A DNA stretch of 8,528 nucleotides, taken from NCBI GenBank assembly GCA_021850555.1, contig JAJZLX010000239.1, forward strand, positions 1 through 8,528. Direction: 5' to 3'. The stretch's first letter is position 1, and the number at the start of each line of letters is the position of its first letter. Positions 1 to 7,015 of this stretch are shown here, one piece after another. The DNA comes from Pseudomonadota bacterium. GTDB taxonomy: Bacteria > Pseudomonadota > Gammaproteobacteria > Steroidobacterales > Steroidobacteraceae. The translations under genes and the position numbers were made by a program. Below the pieces are notes generated by a model. The model saw nothing but the letters and a program-made list of their open reading frames with translations. It had not been told where the DNA came from and ran no database searches.

Positions 1-1325
1 CCGATCCCGGTTCCCTTGATGGAGATGCCGTTGACGGCCCGGCCGGTGTAGAAGGCCCGGAAGACCTGCTCGCGCTCGTCCTTGGGGATGCCGGGGCCGG
101 TGTCGGCGACATCGAGCACCAGGTGCTGGCCGAACGTGCAGGCGCGGATGTGGATGGTGCCGCCCTTGGGGGAGTACTTGACGGCGTTCGAGACCAGGTT
201 CTCGAGGATCAGGCGCACCTTGCCGCGGTCGGCGACGAGCGTCACGTCCTGCACCTGAACATCGAGGCGCATGCGCTGGGAGAGCACGGTGAGCTGCTGG
301 CTCTCGAGCACCTGGCGCACGAGCGGGCGGAGCCTGAACTCGCTCGCATCGAGGCCCACGGTGGAGGTCTGCCAGGCGCTGAAGGAGAGCAGGTTCTCGA
401 TCATGCGCTGCAGCTGGATGCCGTTGTCGCGCAGGATGGCGGTGACCTCGCGTTGGTTGGAATCGAGCTCGCCCACCGCCCCATCCATCAGCAGCTCCGT
501 GCCCTCGCGGATGTTGGCAAGCGGGGTCTTGAGCTCATGGGACATGTGACGCAGGAAGCGGTCGCGTTCCTCGTTGAGGTCGATGAGGCGCAGCCGCAGC
601 CACTCGAGCTGCTTGCCGAGGCGCTCGAGGTCATGCGGCCCGCTGACGGTGATGCCCTGGTGCAGGCTCCCGTGGCCGAGCGCGCGGATGGCCTGGTCGA
701 TCTGGCGAAGCGGGCGGCCGATGAGCAGCGTCAACAGCGAGATGGCGACCACGGTGAGGGGAATGAGGAGCGCGGCCTGCCAGAAGAGGAGCTCGCGCGC
801 CCGCTCGGTGAGCGCCTTGAGCGAGGCGACCTCGGAGTCGATCTGCTGGTTGCTCTGGCGGGCGATGCGGTCGACCAGTGCGCCGAGGGTGGCGAAGTGC
901 CGGGTGAATGCCGCGGTCTGCGTGGCGGCGATGCCGGGCGGGGTGGTGAGCACCAGCTGGCGGATCCGCCTCTGCATCGCGGCGAGTTGCAGCAGTGTCT
1001 GGCGGGCGGGCGCGCCCGCCTGCCGGTAGAGCATGCGGCGCGTGGCCGAGAGCGCCTCGTCCTGGTGCTTGTAGGCCTCAAGGAGCTTGGAATCATCGAG
1101 CACGTCGTACAGGCGCGAGGTGCGGTCGAGGGAGTCGATCTCGCTGAACAGCTTCTGGCTCTCCCGCGCGGCGGTGACGCCCTGAAGCACGATCCGCTGG
1201 CCCCGCGAGGAGAGGGTGCGAAACTGCAGCGCCGCGGTGACGATGGCCACGAGCAGCGGCAGGGCGAGCAGCGCCAGCCCGAGAAGCATCAGGCCGCTCA
1301 AGGACTTAGGGCGCATCCACCGCAT
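1..1325 (-). CDS. glrK: GlrK/QseE-like sensor histidine kinase (3' part beyond window)
   Basis: Inner-membrane sensor kinase of a two-component system; 441 residues are visible and the C-terminus lies past the left edge. The reading frame has a first membrane helix at about residues 8-33, a periplasmic stretch, a second helix at about 181-203, a HAMP linker and a HisKA domain with the H-box SHELKTPL (phospho-acceptor His263, with Glu264 and Thr267 forming the phosphatase motif). The HATPase follows: N-box Asn376/Asn380, G1 box DTGPG from Asp408, F-box Phe422, and the start of the G2 box at Gly438. The stretch FLRHMSHELKTPL followed by REGTELL, plus the sensor-region pieces YDVLDD and SRGQ, resembles E. 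coli GlrK (QseE). In E. coli this kinase phosphorylates the sigma54-dependent regulator GlrR, which drives glmY, so a glrR-like gene is expected beyond the left edge. The start is the first ATG, 32 bp after galE; Met4 is an alternative and no strong Shine-Dalgarno is seen. The kinase identity is firm. The orthology is likely but rests on remembered family sequence. Confidence 0.88.
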   Translation of the reverse strand, partial: MRWMRPKSLSGLMLLGLALLALPLLVAIVTAALQFRTLSSRGQRIVLQGVTAARESQKLFSEIDSLDRTSRLYDVLDDSKLLEAYKHQDEALSATRRMLYRQAGAPARQTLLQLAAMQRRIRQLVLTTPPGIAATQTAAFTRHFATLGALVDRIARQSNQQIDSEVASLKALTERARELLFWQAALLIPLTVVAISLLTLLIGRPLRQIDQAIRALGHGSLHQGITVSGPHDLERLGKQLEWLRLRLIDLNEERDRFLRHMSHELKTPLANIREGTELLMDGAVGELDSNQREVTAILRDNGIQLQRMIENLLSFSAWQTSTVGLDASEFRLRPLVRQVLESQQLTVLSQRMRLDVQVQDVTLVADRGKVRLILENLVSNAVKYSPKGGTIHIRACTFGQHLVLDVADTGPGIPKDEREQVFRAFYTGRAVNGISIKGTGI

Positions 1326-1357
1326 GGTGGCGATTGTACTCTCGCCCTTCCGGGGTA

Positions 1358-2353
1358 CTAGCCCCACGGCTCGCGCTCGAGCCGCTCCTCCCACGCCAGA
1401 GAGTGGCGCACGATGGTATCGAGGTCATCGAACTGGGGCGTCCAGCCAAGGAGGTTGCGGATGCGCTCGGCCTTCGCCACGAGCGCCGGCGGGTCCCCCG
1501 CGCGCCGCGGCTCCTCGCGGACCGTGAGGCGCCGGCCCGAGACCCGCTCGACGCTCTGAAGCACCTCGCGCACGCTGTAGCCGTGGCCGTAGCCGACGTT
1601 GAGGACCGTGGAGTCCCCGCCGCCGCGCAGATACTGAAGCGCATCGAGGTGCGCGCTCGCCAGATCCTCCACGTGGATGTAGTCGCGCACGCCGGTGCCG
1701 TCGGCGGTCGTGTAGTCGGTGCCGAAGATCGACACTTGCGGCCGCTTGCCGATCGCGTGCTCGCAGGCGACCTTCACGAGGAGCGTGGCCTTCGGGGTGG
1801 CCTGGCCCACGCGGCAGGCGGAGTCCGAGCCCGCCACGTTGAAATAGCGCAGCGCCACGTGCTTCAGGGGCGAGGCGGCCGACACATCGCGCAGCATCCA
1901 CTCCGACATCAGCTTGGAGGTGCCGTAGGGGTTGATGGGCGCGGTGGGGCTGTCCTCGGCGGCGAGGCCGCTCGGCGGGATGCCGTACACCGCGGCGGTG
2001 GAGGAGAACACGAAATGGCGCACGCCGGCCTCGAGGCACGATTGCAGCAGCGAGCGGGTCGAGCAGGTGTTGTTGCCGTAGTATTTGAGCGGCTCGCGCA
2101 CGGATTCCGGGACGATGGTGTAGGCGGCGAAGTGCATCACCGTGTCGATGCGGTGCGTGGCGAGCACCTCGCGCACGGTGTCCCGGTCCCCGACCTGGCC
2201 GACCACGAGCGGGGTATCGAGCACCGCCTGGCGAAAGCCGCGCGAGAGATCATCGAGCACGATGACCCGCTCGCCGCGCTCGCGCAGCTTCAGGACCACG
2301 TGGCTGCCGATGTAGCCGGCGCCGCCGGTGACGAGGATGCTGGATGGGTTCAT
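1358..2353 (-). CDS. galE: UDP-glucose 4-epimerase (extended SDR family)
   Basis: Cytosolic NAD-dependent epimerase interconverting UDP-glucose and UDP-galactose (Leloir pathway and envelope-sugar precursor supply), possibly also UDP-GlcNAc and UDP-GalNAc. It has 331 residues, close to the 338 of E. coli GalE. The N-terminal Rossmann motif VTGGAGYIGSH holds Gly10, Gly13 and Gly16. FSSTAAVYG supplies the catalytic Ser/Thr at about Thr119, and NPYGTSK gives the catalytic pair Tyr143 and Lys147. Further family blocks are LRYFNVAG (about 168-175), DGTGVRDYIHVEDLA (about 218-232) and RAGDPPAL (about 284-291). At the position of E. coli Tyr299, which gates the size of the sugar accepted, this protein has Leu291, so N-acetylated substrates cannot be excluded. 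The gene is divergent from srkA (50 bp between start codons) and ends 32 bp before the sensor kinase, so the two probably share a transcript. Assignment to the GalE family is very secure; the exact sugar range is not. Confidence 0.95.
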   Translation of the reverse strand: MNPSSILVTGGAGYIGSHVVLKLRERGERVIVLDDLSRGFRQAVLDTPLVVGQVGDRDTVREVLATHRIDTVMHFAAYTIVPESVREPLKYYGNNTCSTRSLLQSCLEAGVRHFVFSSTAAVYGIPPSGLAAEDSPTAPINPYGTSKLMSEWMLRDVSAASPLKHVALRYFNVAGSDSACRVGQATPKATLLVKVACEHAIGKRPQVSIFGTDYTTADGTGVRDYIHVEDLASAHLDALQYLRGGGDSTVLNVGYGHGYSVREVLQSVERVSGRRLTVREEPRRAGDPPALVAKAERIRNLLGWTPQFDDLDTIVRHSLAWEERLEREPWG

Positions 2354-2386
2354 GCGAGAATACAGTCGAAGTCCGTGAAGGCGGTC

Positions 2387-2392
2387 ATCATA
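2387..2392 (-). promoter_or_regulatory. Candidate -10 element for galE-glrK
   Basis: In the 50-bp space between the divergent galE and srkA starts, the minus strand reads TATGAT, five of six matches to the sigma70 -10 consensus. Transcription would begin about 30 nt before the galE ATG. No convincing -35 is found at 16-18 bp, so this is a weak call. The same AT-rich spot could also serve srkA on the other strand. Confidence 0.25.
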
Positions 2393-2403
2393 AACGAATC
2401 CCG

Positions 2404-3420
2404 ATGAGCAAAACCTCAGACCGCCGCCCCGCGCGATCGCCCCCCGCGGCGCAACCGTTTGCGAGCTTGAGCCCGCAGCGGGTACTCGAGGCCGCCCTGA
2501 GCGCCGGGCTCGAGCCCGACGGGCGCCTCCTCGCCCTGAACAGCTACGAGAACCGCGTCTACCGGCTCGGCGGCGAGCAGGGCTTCCTGGTGTTGAAATT
2601 CTATCGCCCGGCGCGCTGGAGCGATGCGCAGATCCTCGAGGAGCACGCCTTCACCGCCGAGCTCGCCGAAGCCGAGCTGCCGGTGGCGGCCCCGATCGAG
2701 CGCGGGGGCAAGACCCTGTTTCACATCGAGGGCTTCCGCTTTGCGGCTTTCCCGTGTCTCCCCGGGCGCGCCCCGGAGCTCGATGCGCCGGGGGCTCGCG
2801 AGCTCCTCGGCCGTTCCCTCGCGAGGCTGCACCAGGTGGGCGCCCGCCGGCCCTTTGAGCGCCGGCCGACGGTCGGCATCGAGCGCCTCGGCGCGCAGGC
2901 GCGCCGCATCGTGCTCGGCTCGCCGCTGCTGCCCGAGGCGCTGCGCGAGCGCTACGAGCGCCTGAGCGGGATGCTGCTCGAGCGCATCGAGGAGGTCTAC
3001 GCAGAGGTCGGCCCCGTCTCGCATGTGCGCCTGCACGGGGACTGCCACCTCGGGAACCTGCTCTGGGGCGAGCAGGGACCGCTGTTCGTGGACCTGGACG
3101 ATTGCGCCATGGGCCCGCGCATCCAGGACCTGTGGATGCTGCTCTGTGGAGGACCCGCCGAGCAGCAGGCCCAGTGGGCCGAGCTGCACTGCGGCTACGC
3201 CCAGTTTGCGGATTTCGACTTCCGGGAGCTGCGCCTGATCGAGCCGCTGCGGGCGCTGCGCATGCTGCATCATGCCGGCTGGGTCTGCCAGCGCTGGGCC
3301 GATCCGGCCTTCCCGCGGGCCTTTCCCTGGTTCGGCGAGGTGAGGTACTGGGAGGGCTACCTCAACGATCTCGCCGCGCAGCTGCCGGCGATCGAGGAGC
3401 CGCCACTGCTCGCTCGCTGA
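2404..3420 (+). CDS. srkA: Stress response kinase A (SrkA/YihE), Ser/Thr protein kinase
   Basis: Cytosolic eukaryotic-like kinase of the APH/choline-kinase fold. In E. coli the family member YihE/SrkA phosphorylates Ser/Thr and protects stressed cells from death linked to the MazEF pathway. It has 338 residues (E. coli 328), and family-specific blocks run the whole length: LNSYENRVY (about 45-53), LKFYRP with ATP-binding Lys65, ARWSDAQILEEH, the catalytic loop LHGDCHLGN with His211 and Asp213, the metal-binding FVDLDD with Asp230 to Asp233, QDLWMLL, IEPLRALRM and RWADPAFP. The frame is open further upstream to an ATG at 2344, but that would overlap galE, and similarity to the family begins only about 15 residues after the 2404 ATG, so 2404 is chosen. 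There is no clear Shine-Dalgarno. In enterobacteria srkA is followed by dsbA; here a c-di-GMP gene follows instead after 240 bp. Confidence 0.93.
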   Translation: MSKTSDRRPARSPPAAQPFASLSPQRVLEAALSAGLEPDGRLLALNSYENRVYRLGGEQGFLVLKFYRPARWSDAQILEEHAFTAELAEAELPVAAPIERGGKTLFHIEGFRFAAFPCLPGRAPELDAPGARELLGRSLARLHQVGARRPFERRPTVGIERLGAQARRIVLGSPLLPEALRERYERLSGMLLERIEEVYAEVGPVSHVRLHGDCHLGNLLWGEQGPLFVDLDDCAMGPRIQDLWMLLCGGPAEQQAQWAELHCGYAQFADFDFRELRLIEPLRALRMLHHAGWVCQRWADPAFPRAFPWFGEVRYWEGYLNDLAAQLPAIEEPPLLAR

Positions 3421-3495
3421 GGCGGGCCGAAGTCGATGCAGGGACGGTGCCGACGATGGGTGCAGCGCAGAATGTCCTTCCGCCACCGAGCCCCG

Positions 3496-3517
3496 CTGCC
3501 GCGAGCGTGAGCGGCAG
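3496..3517. repeat. Inverted repeat (7-bp stem, 8-nt loop) after srkA
   Basis: CTGCCGC at 3496-3502 and its exact complement GCGGCAG at 3511-3517 flank an 8-nt spacer, 76 bp past the srkA stop. It can form a stable hairpin but has no T-run after it, so it is not a classical intrinsic terminator. It may slow RNA polymerase or be chance in GC-rich DNA. Confidence 0.4.
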
Positions 3518-3593
3518 AGAGAGCTCCCAGGGAGGGGTTTGCGGTGTTGTGGCGAGAGCGGCTCGAGGCGGCTTCGAAGGCGCGGCGGGCAGG

Positions 3594-3605
3594 GGCCTCG
3601 AGGCC
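3594..3605. repeat. Perfect 12-bp palindrome in the srkA to GGDEF-EAL gap
   Basis: GGCCTCGAGGCC is a perfect 12-bp palindrome lying 55 bp before the first ATG of the next gene. An 8-bp palindrome CTTCGAAG lies just upstream, at about 3572-3579. Together with the 3496-3517 repeat they make this 240-bp gap rich in symmetry. It could be an operator or a processing hairpin; no known consensus is recognised. Confidence 0.35.
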
Positions 3606-3660
3606 GGCTCCTTGAAGGTAAAACGAGGGGAAATTCACGGTTTTTCAACCTGATGCGTGC

Positions 3661-6627
3661 ATGGCGGCGCCGGGGGCGCTACGGTTGATTCCAGGACGCT
3701 ACAAAGCGGATGTGCTCGAAGCAGGGCCGCCTCCAACGATGTCCAAGCAAAACGCAGAGCCGTCTCGCAGGCCGGCTGAACAGGCCGCATTACCTGCCAC
3801 CGTCACCTCGACCTCGGCGACCACCATCGTGCGGGCCGAGCTCGGCATGCTGCCCGGCGCCGCGGGGCTGCATCCGCAGGTGCGGGCGGTGGTGAAGGAG
3901 GTGCAGCTGCGCACCGGGGGCGATGTGCCCGACGTCGGGATGATGCTGCACCTGTTCAGCGCCCAGTTCGAGGCGATGGACGCGGAGCGGCGGGGCATCG
4001 TGCAGTCCATGCGCCTGATGGCCGACGAGGCCGCCGAGCTCGCCTACCGCTCGCACGAGTCGGAGCTCACCGAGCGGGTCGTGCAGGCCGAGCGGGCGGT
4101 CTTCGAGCAGCTCACAGGCAATGTGCCCCTCGCCGAGGTGCTCGCCTCGGTGAGCCGCTTCATCGAGTCGGTGGGCGTGGGCACGGTCTGTGTCATCTCC
4201 GTGCTGGCCGAGGATGGGCGCACATTCGCGTATCTGGTCGGCTCGAAGCTGCTCTCGCCGCTGCGCTCGGCGCTCGAGCACGCGCAGATCGATATCCGCA
4301 ACGGCTCCTGCGCCGCGGCGGTGTACCTCGATCGTCCGGTGCTGGTGGCGGACATCGCCACCGACCCGTTCTGGGAGCGGCATCGGGAGGCGGCGCTCAA
4401 AACCGGGCTCAACGCCGCCTGGTCCACCCCCATCAAGGCCGCCGACGGCAAGGTGCTCGGGTGCCTCGGCGTGTTTCACCACACACCGGGCCTGCCGGGC
4501 CAGCGTGAGAGCCGGATCATGGACCACGCGGCCCAGATCGCCGGCATCGCCATCGCGAGGCGCCTGGCAGAGGAGGCGCTGCGGGCGAGCGAGGCAAAGT
4601 TCCGCGGCCTCTTCGAGAGCATCGCCGAGGGCGTGTACCAGAGCGGGCGCGACGGACGCTTCACCTCGGTCAATCCGGCTTTCGTCGCCATCCTGGGCTA
4701 CGAGAGCCCCGAGCAGCTCTATCAGCTGCGGGACCTGGCACCGCTTTATTGGAACCCGGATGATCGCGCCGAGTTCATCCGCCGGGTGGAGACCGAGGGG
4801 GAGATCCGCAACGCCGAGTTCGTGCTGCGCCGGCGCGACGGCCAGCCTGTGGTGGTGCTGGAGAACGCCCGCGCCGTGCGCGATGGCACCGGCCAGGTCA
4901 CCGGCTACGAGGGCACCATCGCCGACATCACCGAGCGCAAGCGCACCGAGCGGGCCATGTTCGCCGAGAAGGAGCGCGCGCAGGTGACGCTGCAGTCGAT
5001 CGGCGATGCGGTGATCAGCACCGATGCGGACGGGCGCATCGAGTACATCAACCCCGTGGCCGAGAACCTCACCGCCTGGCGGCTCGAGGAGGCGCGCTGC
5101 CGGCCGATCGGCGAGGTGCTGACGCTGGTCGATGAGCTCACGCGCGAGCCGATCGACAATCCGCTGCTGTGCGTGCTCGGCCGGGCCCGCAGCAATTCCG
5201 CCACCGAGCACGCGGTGCTCATCACGCGCGGCGGCCACGAGGTGGCCATCCAGGAGACCGCCGCTCCGATCTGCGACCGCCAGGGCAAGGTGATCGGTGC
5301 CGTGATGGTCTTCCACGACGTGACCCGCGAGCGGCGCTTGAAGCGGGCGCTGTCCTACCAGGCGAGCCACGATGCGCTCACGGGCCTCATCAACCGCCGC
5401 GAGTTCGACAACCGCCTGCGCGCGGCGGTGCCCGCCGCCCAGCGCGGCGAGGCCACGCATGCGCTGCTGTACATCGACCTCGATCAGTTCAAGGTCGTCA
5501 ACGACACCTGCGGACACCCGGCGGGCGATCGGCTGCTGCGCGACATCACGGGGCTGCTGCAGTCGCGGGTGCGCGCCTCCGACACCATCGCGCGCCTGGG
5601 CGGGGATGAGTTCGGGGTGCTGCTCGAGAGCTGCACGGTGGAGCAGGCGACCCGCATCGCCGATGGGATCCGCCAGTCGATCCGGGACTATCGCTTCACC
5701 TGGGGCGCGGTCACGCTCTCGATCGGGGCGAGCGTCGGGGTGGTGCAGATCAGGGCCGACACCGAGAGCGTCGCCAACCTGATGAGCGCCGCCGACATCG
5801 CCTGCTACGCGGCCAAGGACGAGGGCCGCAACCGCATCCATCTCTACGAGTCCGACGGCCTCAGCCACCCGCGGCACCGGGAGATGCATTGGGTGGCACG
5901 GGTGACGCGCGCGGCGGAGGAAAACCGCCTGGAGCTGTACTTCCAGCCGATCCGCCCGATCGCCCGCGGCCGGCGCGCCTTCTACGAGCTGCTGGTGCGG
6001 CTGCGCGATGATGACGGGCAGTTGGTGCCGCCCGGGGAGTTCATCCCGGCGGCCGAGCGTTACAACGTCATGTCGGTGATCGACCGATGGGTGGTGCGCC
6101 GGGCGATCGAGTTCCTCTCGGCCTGGCGCGCGCACGCCGGCGCGTTGCCGCTGCTCGCGGTCAATCTCTCCGGCACCTCGCTCAACGAGCAGTCCTTCAT
6201 CGACTTCGTGATGCAGCACGTCGAGGAGTCGGGGCTCGCCGAGGCGCTGTGCTTCGAGATCACCGAGACCGCCGCGGTGACCAACCTGTCGAACGTCGCG
6301 TTCGTCATGCAGGAGCTGAAGCGGCGCGGCTGTCGCTTCTCGCTCGATGACTTCGGTACGGGGCTGTCCTCGTTCAGCTACCTGAAGACCCTGCCGGTCG
6401 ATTTCGTGAAGATCGACGGACAGTTCGTGCGCCGTGTCGCCGAGGACCCGGTTGACCGCAGTATGGTCGAGGCGATCTGCAAGGTGGGGCACACGCTAGG
6501 CATCGAGACGGTGGCCGAGTGCGTCGAGGTGCAGCCAGTGCTCGATGAGCTCGAGCGCATTGGCGTCGATTATGCGCAAGGGTTCTTTCTCGCCAATCCG
6601 CTGCCCATCGACCGGCTGAGGCCGTAG
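3661..6627 (+). CDS. GAF-PAS-PAS-GGDEF-EAL cyclic di-GMP synthase/phosphodiesterase
   Basis: Multi-sensor c-di-GMP enzyme of 988 residues with no membrane helix evident, so probably cytosolic. Order: an unassigned, mostly helical N-terminal region (about 1-150), GAF (about 156-303), PAS1 (about 312-428), PAS2 (about 441-560), GGDEF (about 564-730) and EAL (about 743-985). The cyclase motif GGDEF is intact at 647-651 and is preceded at the right spacing by the inhibitory I-site RxxD (Arg638 to Asp641). The phosphodiesterase part has ELLVR (Glu776; EAL is ELL here), Asn835, EITET (Glu866), DDFGTGLSS (Asp896, Asp897), VKIDG (Lys917, Asp919), AECVE (Glu953, Glu956) and Gln973, so both activities look possible. 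Family members with both domains often act mainly in one direction, set by the sensor domains; the ligands here are unknown. The first ATG is used, but an in-frame ATG at 3739 (giving MSKQNAEP) is a credible start. Neither has a clear ribosome site. It stands alone, 240 bp after srkA. Confidence 0.93.
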   Translation: MAAPGALRLIPGRYKADVLEAGPPPTMSKQNAEPSRRPAEQAALPATVTSTSATTIVRAELGMLPGAAGLHPQVRAVVKEVQLRTGGDVPDVGMMLHLFSAQFEAMDAERRGIVQSMRLMADEAAELAYRSHESELTERVVQAERAVFEQLTGNVPLAEVLASVSRFIESVGVGTVCVISVLAEDGRTFAYLVGSKLLSPLRSALEHAQIDIRNGSCAAAVYLDRPVLVADIATDPFWERHREAALKTGLNAAWSTPIKAADGKVLGCLGVFHHTPGLPGQRESRIMDHAAQIAGIAIARRLAEEALRASEAKFRGLFESIAEGVYQSGRDGRFTSVNPAFVAILGYESPEQLYQLRDLAPLYWNPDDRAEFIRRVETEGEIRNAEFVLRRRDGQPVVVLENARAVRDGTGQVTGYEGTIADITERKRTERAMFAEKERAQVTLQSIGDAVISTDADGRIEYINPVAENLTAWRLEEARCRPIGEVLTLVDELTREPIDNPLLCVLGRARSNSATEHAVLITRGGHEVAIQETAAPICDRQGKVIGAVMVFHDVTRERRLKRALSYQASHDALTGLINRREFDNRLRAAVPAAQRGEATHALLYIDLDQFKVVNDTCGHPAGDRLLRDITGLLQSRVRASDTIARLGGDEFGVLLESCTVEQATRIADGIRQSIRDYRFTWGAVTLSIGASVGVVQIRADTESVANLMSAADIACYAAKDEGRNRIHLYESDGLSHPRHREMHWVARVTRAAEENRLELYFQPIRPIARGRRAFYELLVRLRDDDGQLVPPGEFIPAAERYNVMSVIDRWVVRRAIEFLSAWRAHAGALPLLAVNLSGTSLNEQSFIDFVMQHVEESGLAEALCFEITETAAVTNLSNVAFVMQELKRRGCRFSLDDFGTGLSSFSYLKTLPVDFVKIDGQFVRRVAEDPVDRSMVEAICKVGHTLGIETVAECVEVQPVLDELERIGVDYAQGFFLANPLPIDRLRP

Positions 6628-6696
6628 CCGGCCGCGCGCGGGACACGCCGCATCCTTCCCGACACGCCCCCGCCCGGTGAAAACGCTCCTGATTGC

Positions 6697-6710
6697 GCGG
6701 GCAGGCCCGC
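6697..6710. terminator. Weak hairpin after the GGDEF-EAL gene
   Basis: GCGGG and CCCGC at 6697-6701 and 6706-6710 form a short stem with a four-base loop, 70 bp after the stop codon. No T-run follows, so intrinsic termination is doubtful. It is recorded because it is the only compact stem near the gene end. Confidence 0.2.
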
Positions 6711-6776
6711 ATCGGCCGCTCCACTCGATCGATTACGGAATGCATCGGGCTTGACTCCTTCAGGGCTCTTCAGTGG

Positions 6777-6817
6777 CCGGGCCTCTGCTGGAAAAAGTGA
6801 AGCAAGAGGCATGCCGG
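6777..6817. repeat. Extended imperfect hairpin in non-coding DNA
   Basis: GCCTCT at 6781-6786 pairs exactly with AGAGGC at 6805-6810. The stem continues inward with GCT (6787-6789) against AGC (6801-6803), with one bulged A. It continues outward with CCGG (6777-6780) against CCGG (6814-6817), with a three-base bulge. The A-rich loop is about 11 nt. The result is a 13-bp interrupted stem, unusual beside the surrounding sequence. It may be a structured RNA, a transcript end without a U-tract, or a protein site. Confidence 0.45.
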
Positions 6818-6936
6818 GTGAAAGAAGAGGCCTTCCATTCAATGGTTTGCGGGCCAGAGGGCGTCCCGCCGACTGGAATATGTAAGAAAGACCGACAGCG
6901 GACACCCATCGCCGCGTCCGTGCCATGCCGCCCGCG

Positions 6937-6966
6937 TTGACAGGGCTGGCGCGGGTGGCGTAAAAC
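6937..6966 (+). promoter_or_regulatory. Sigma70-type promoter for the TetR-family gene
   Basis: A perfect -35 hexamer TTGACA (6937-6942), an 18-bp spacer, and TAAAAC (6961-6966, four of six matches to the -10 consensus). Initiation would fall near 6973, leaving a leader of about 43 nt before the ATG at 7016. This is the best promoter match noticed in the window. GGCAAC at 6974-6979 recurs at 7732-7737 upstream of the transporter gene and could be an operator half-site. Confidence 0.5.
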
Positions 6967-7015
6967 TGCGACAGGCAACACTCAAGACCAAGAACGAACG
7001 ATCGATAGTCTTCCC

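Larger units (their letters stand above)
6628..7015. other. 388-bp non-coding region between the GGDEF-EAL gene and the TetR gene
   Basis: No convincing gene is seen on either strand. The part 6721-6900 is about 57% GC by hand count, clearly below the flanking genes. Contents: a short GC hairpin at 6697-6710, an extended imperfect hairpin at 6777-6817, an 11-bp odd palindrome CCATT-C-AATGG at 6835-6845, and a sigma70-type promoter at 6937-6966 reading toward the TetR gene. The region is long enough for a small RNA or a second regulator site, but no RNA family is recognised. Confidence 0.6.

Noticed and set aside
123..1361. A 412-codon plus-strand open frame opposite the kinase gene
   Set aside because: The minus strand gives all the histidine kinase boxes in order. 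The plus-strand product is low-complexity Glu/Leu/Arg-rich sequence with no motif.
1334..2407. A 357-codon plus-strand open frame opposite galE
   Set aside because: It is the complement of a well-conserved epimerase; its product is Ala/Gly/His/Arg-rich without family features.
2416..3648. A 410-codon minus-strand open frame opposite srkA
   Set aside because: srkA is conserved along its full length on the plus strand, so the antisense frame is a composition artefact.
3102..3653. A plus-strand open frame overlapping the end of srkA and the following gap
   Set aside because: It lies in a different frame within conserved srkA codons, and its Ala/Arg/Gly-rich product resembles frame-shifted coding DNA.
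3790..6492. A 900-codon open frame on the minus strand, opposite the GGDEF-EAL gene
   Set aside because: The plus strand encodes a clear multi-domain enzyme over the same bases. The opposing translation is rich in His, Arg, Ala and Asp with no recognisable domain, a usual by-product of GC-rich codon use.
6760..6981. A 73-codon minus-strand open frame in the non-coding region before the TetR gene
   Set aside because: It runs against a good plus-strand promoter, has no ribosome site, and its product shows no family features.
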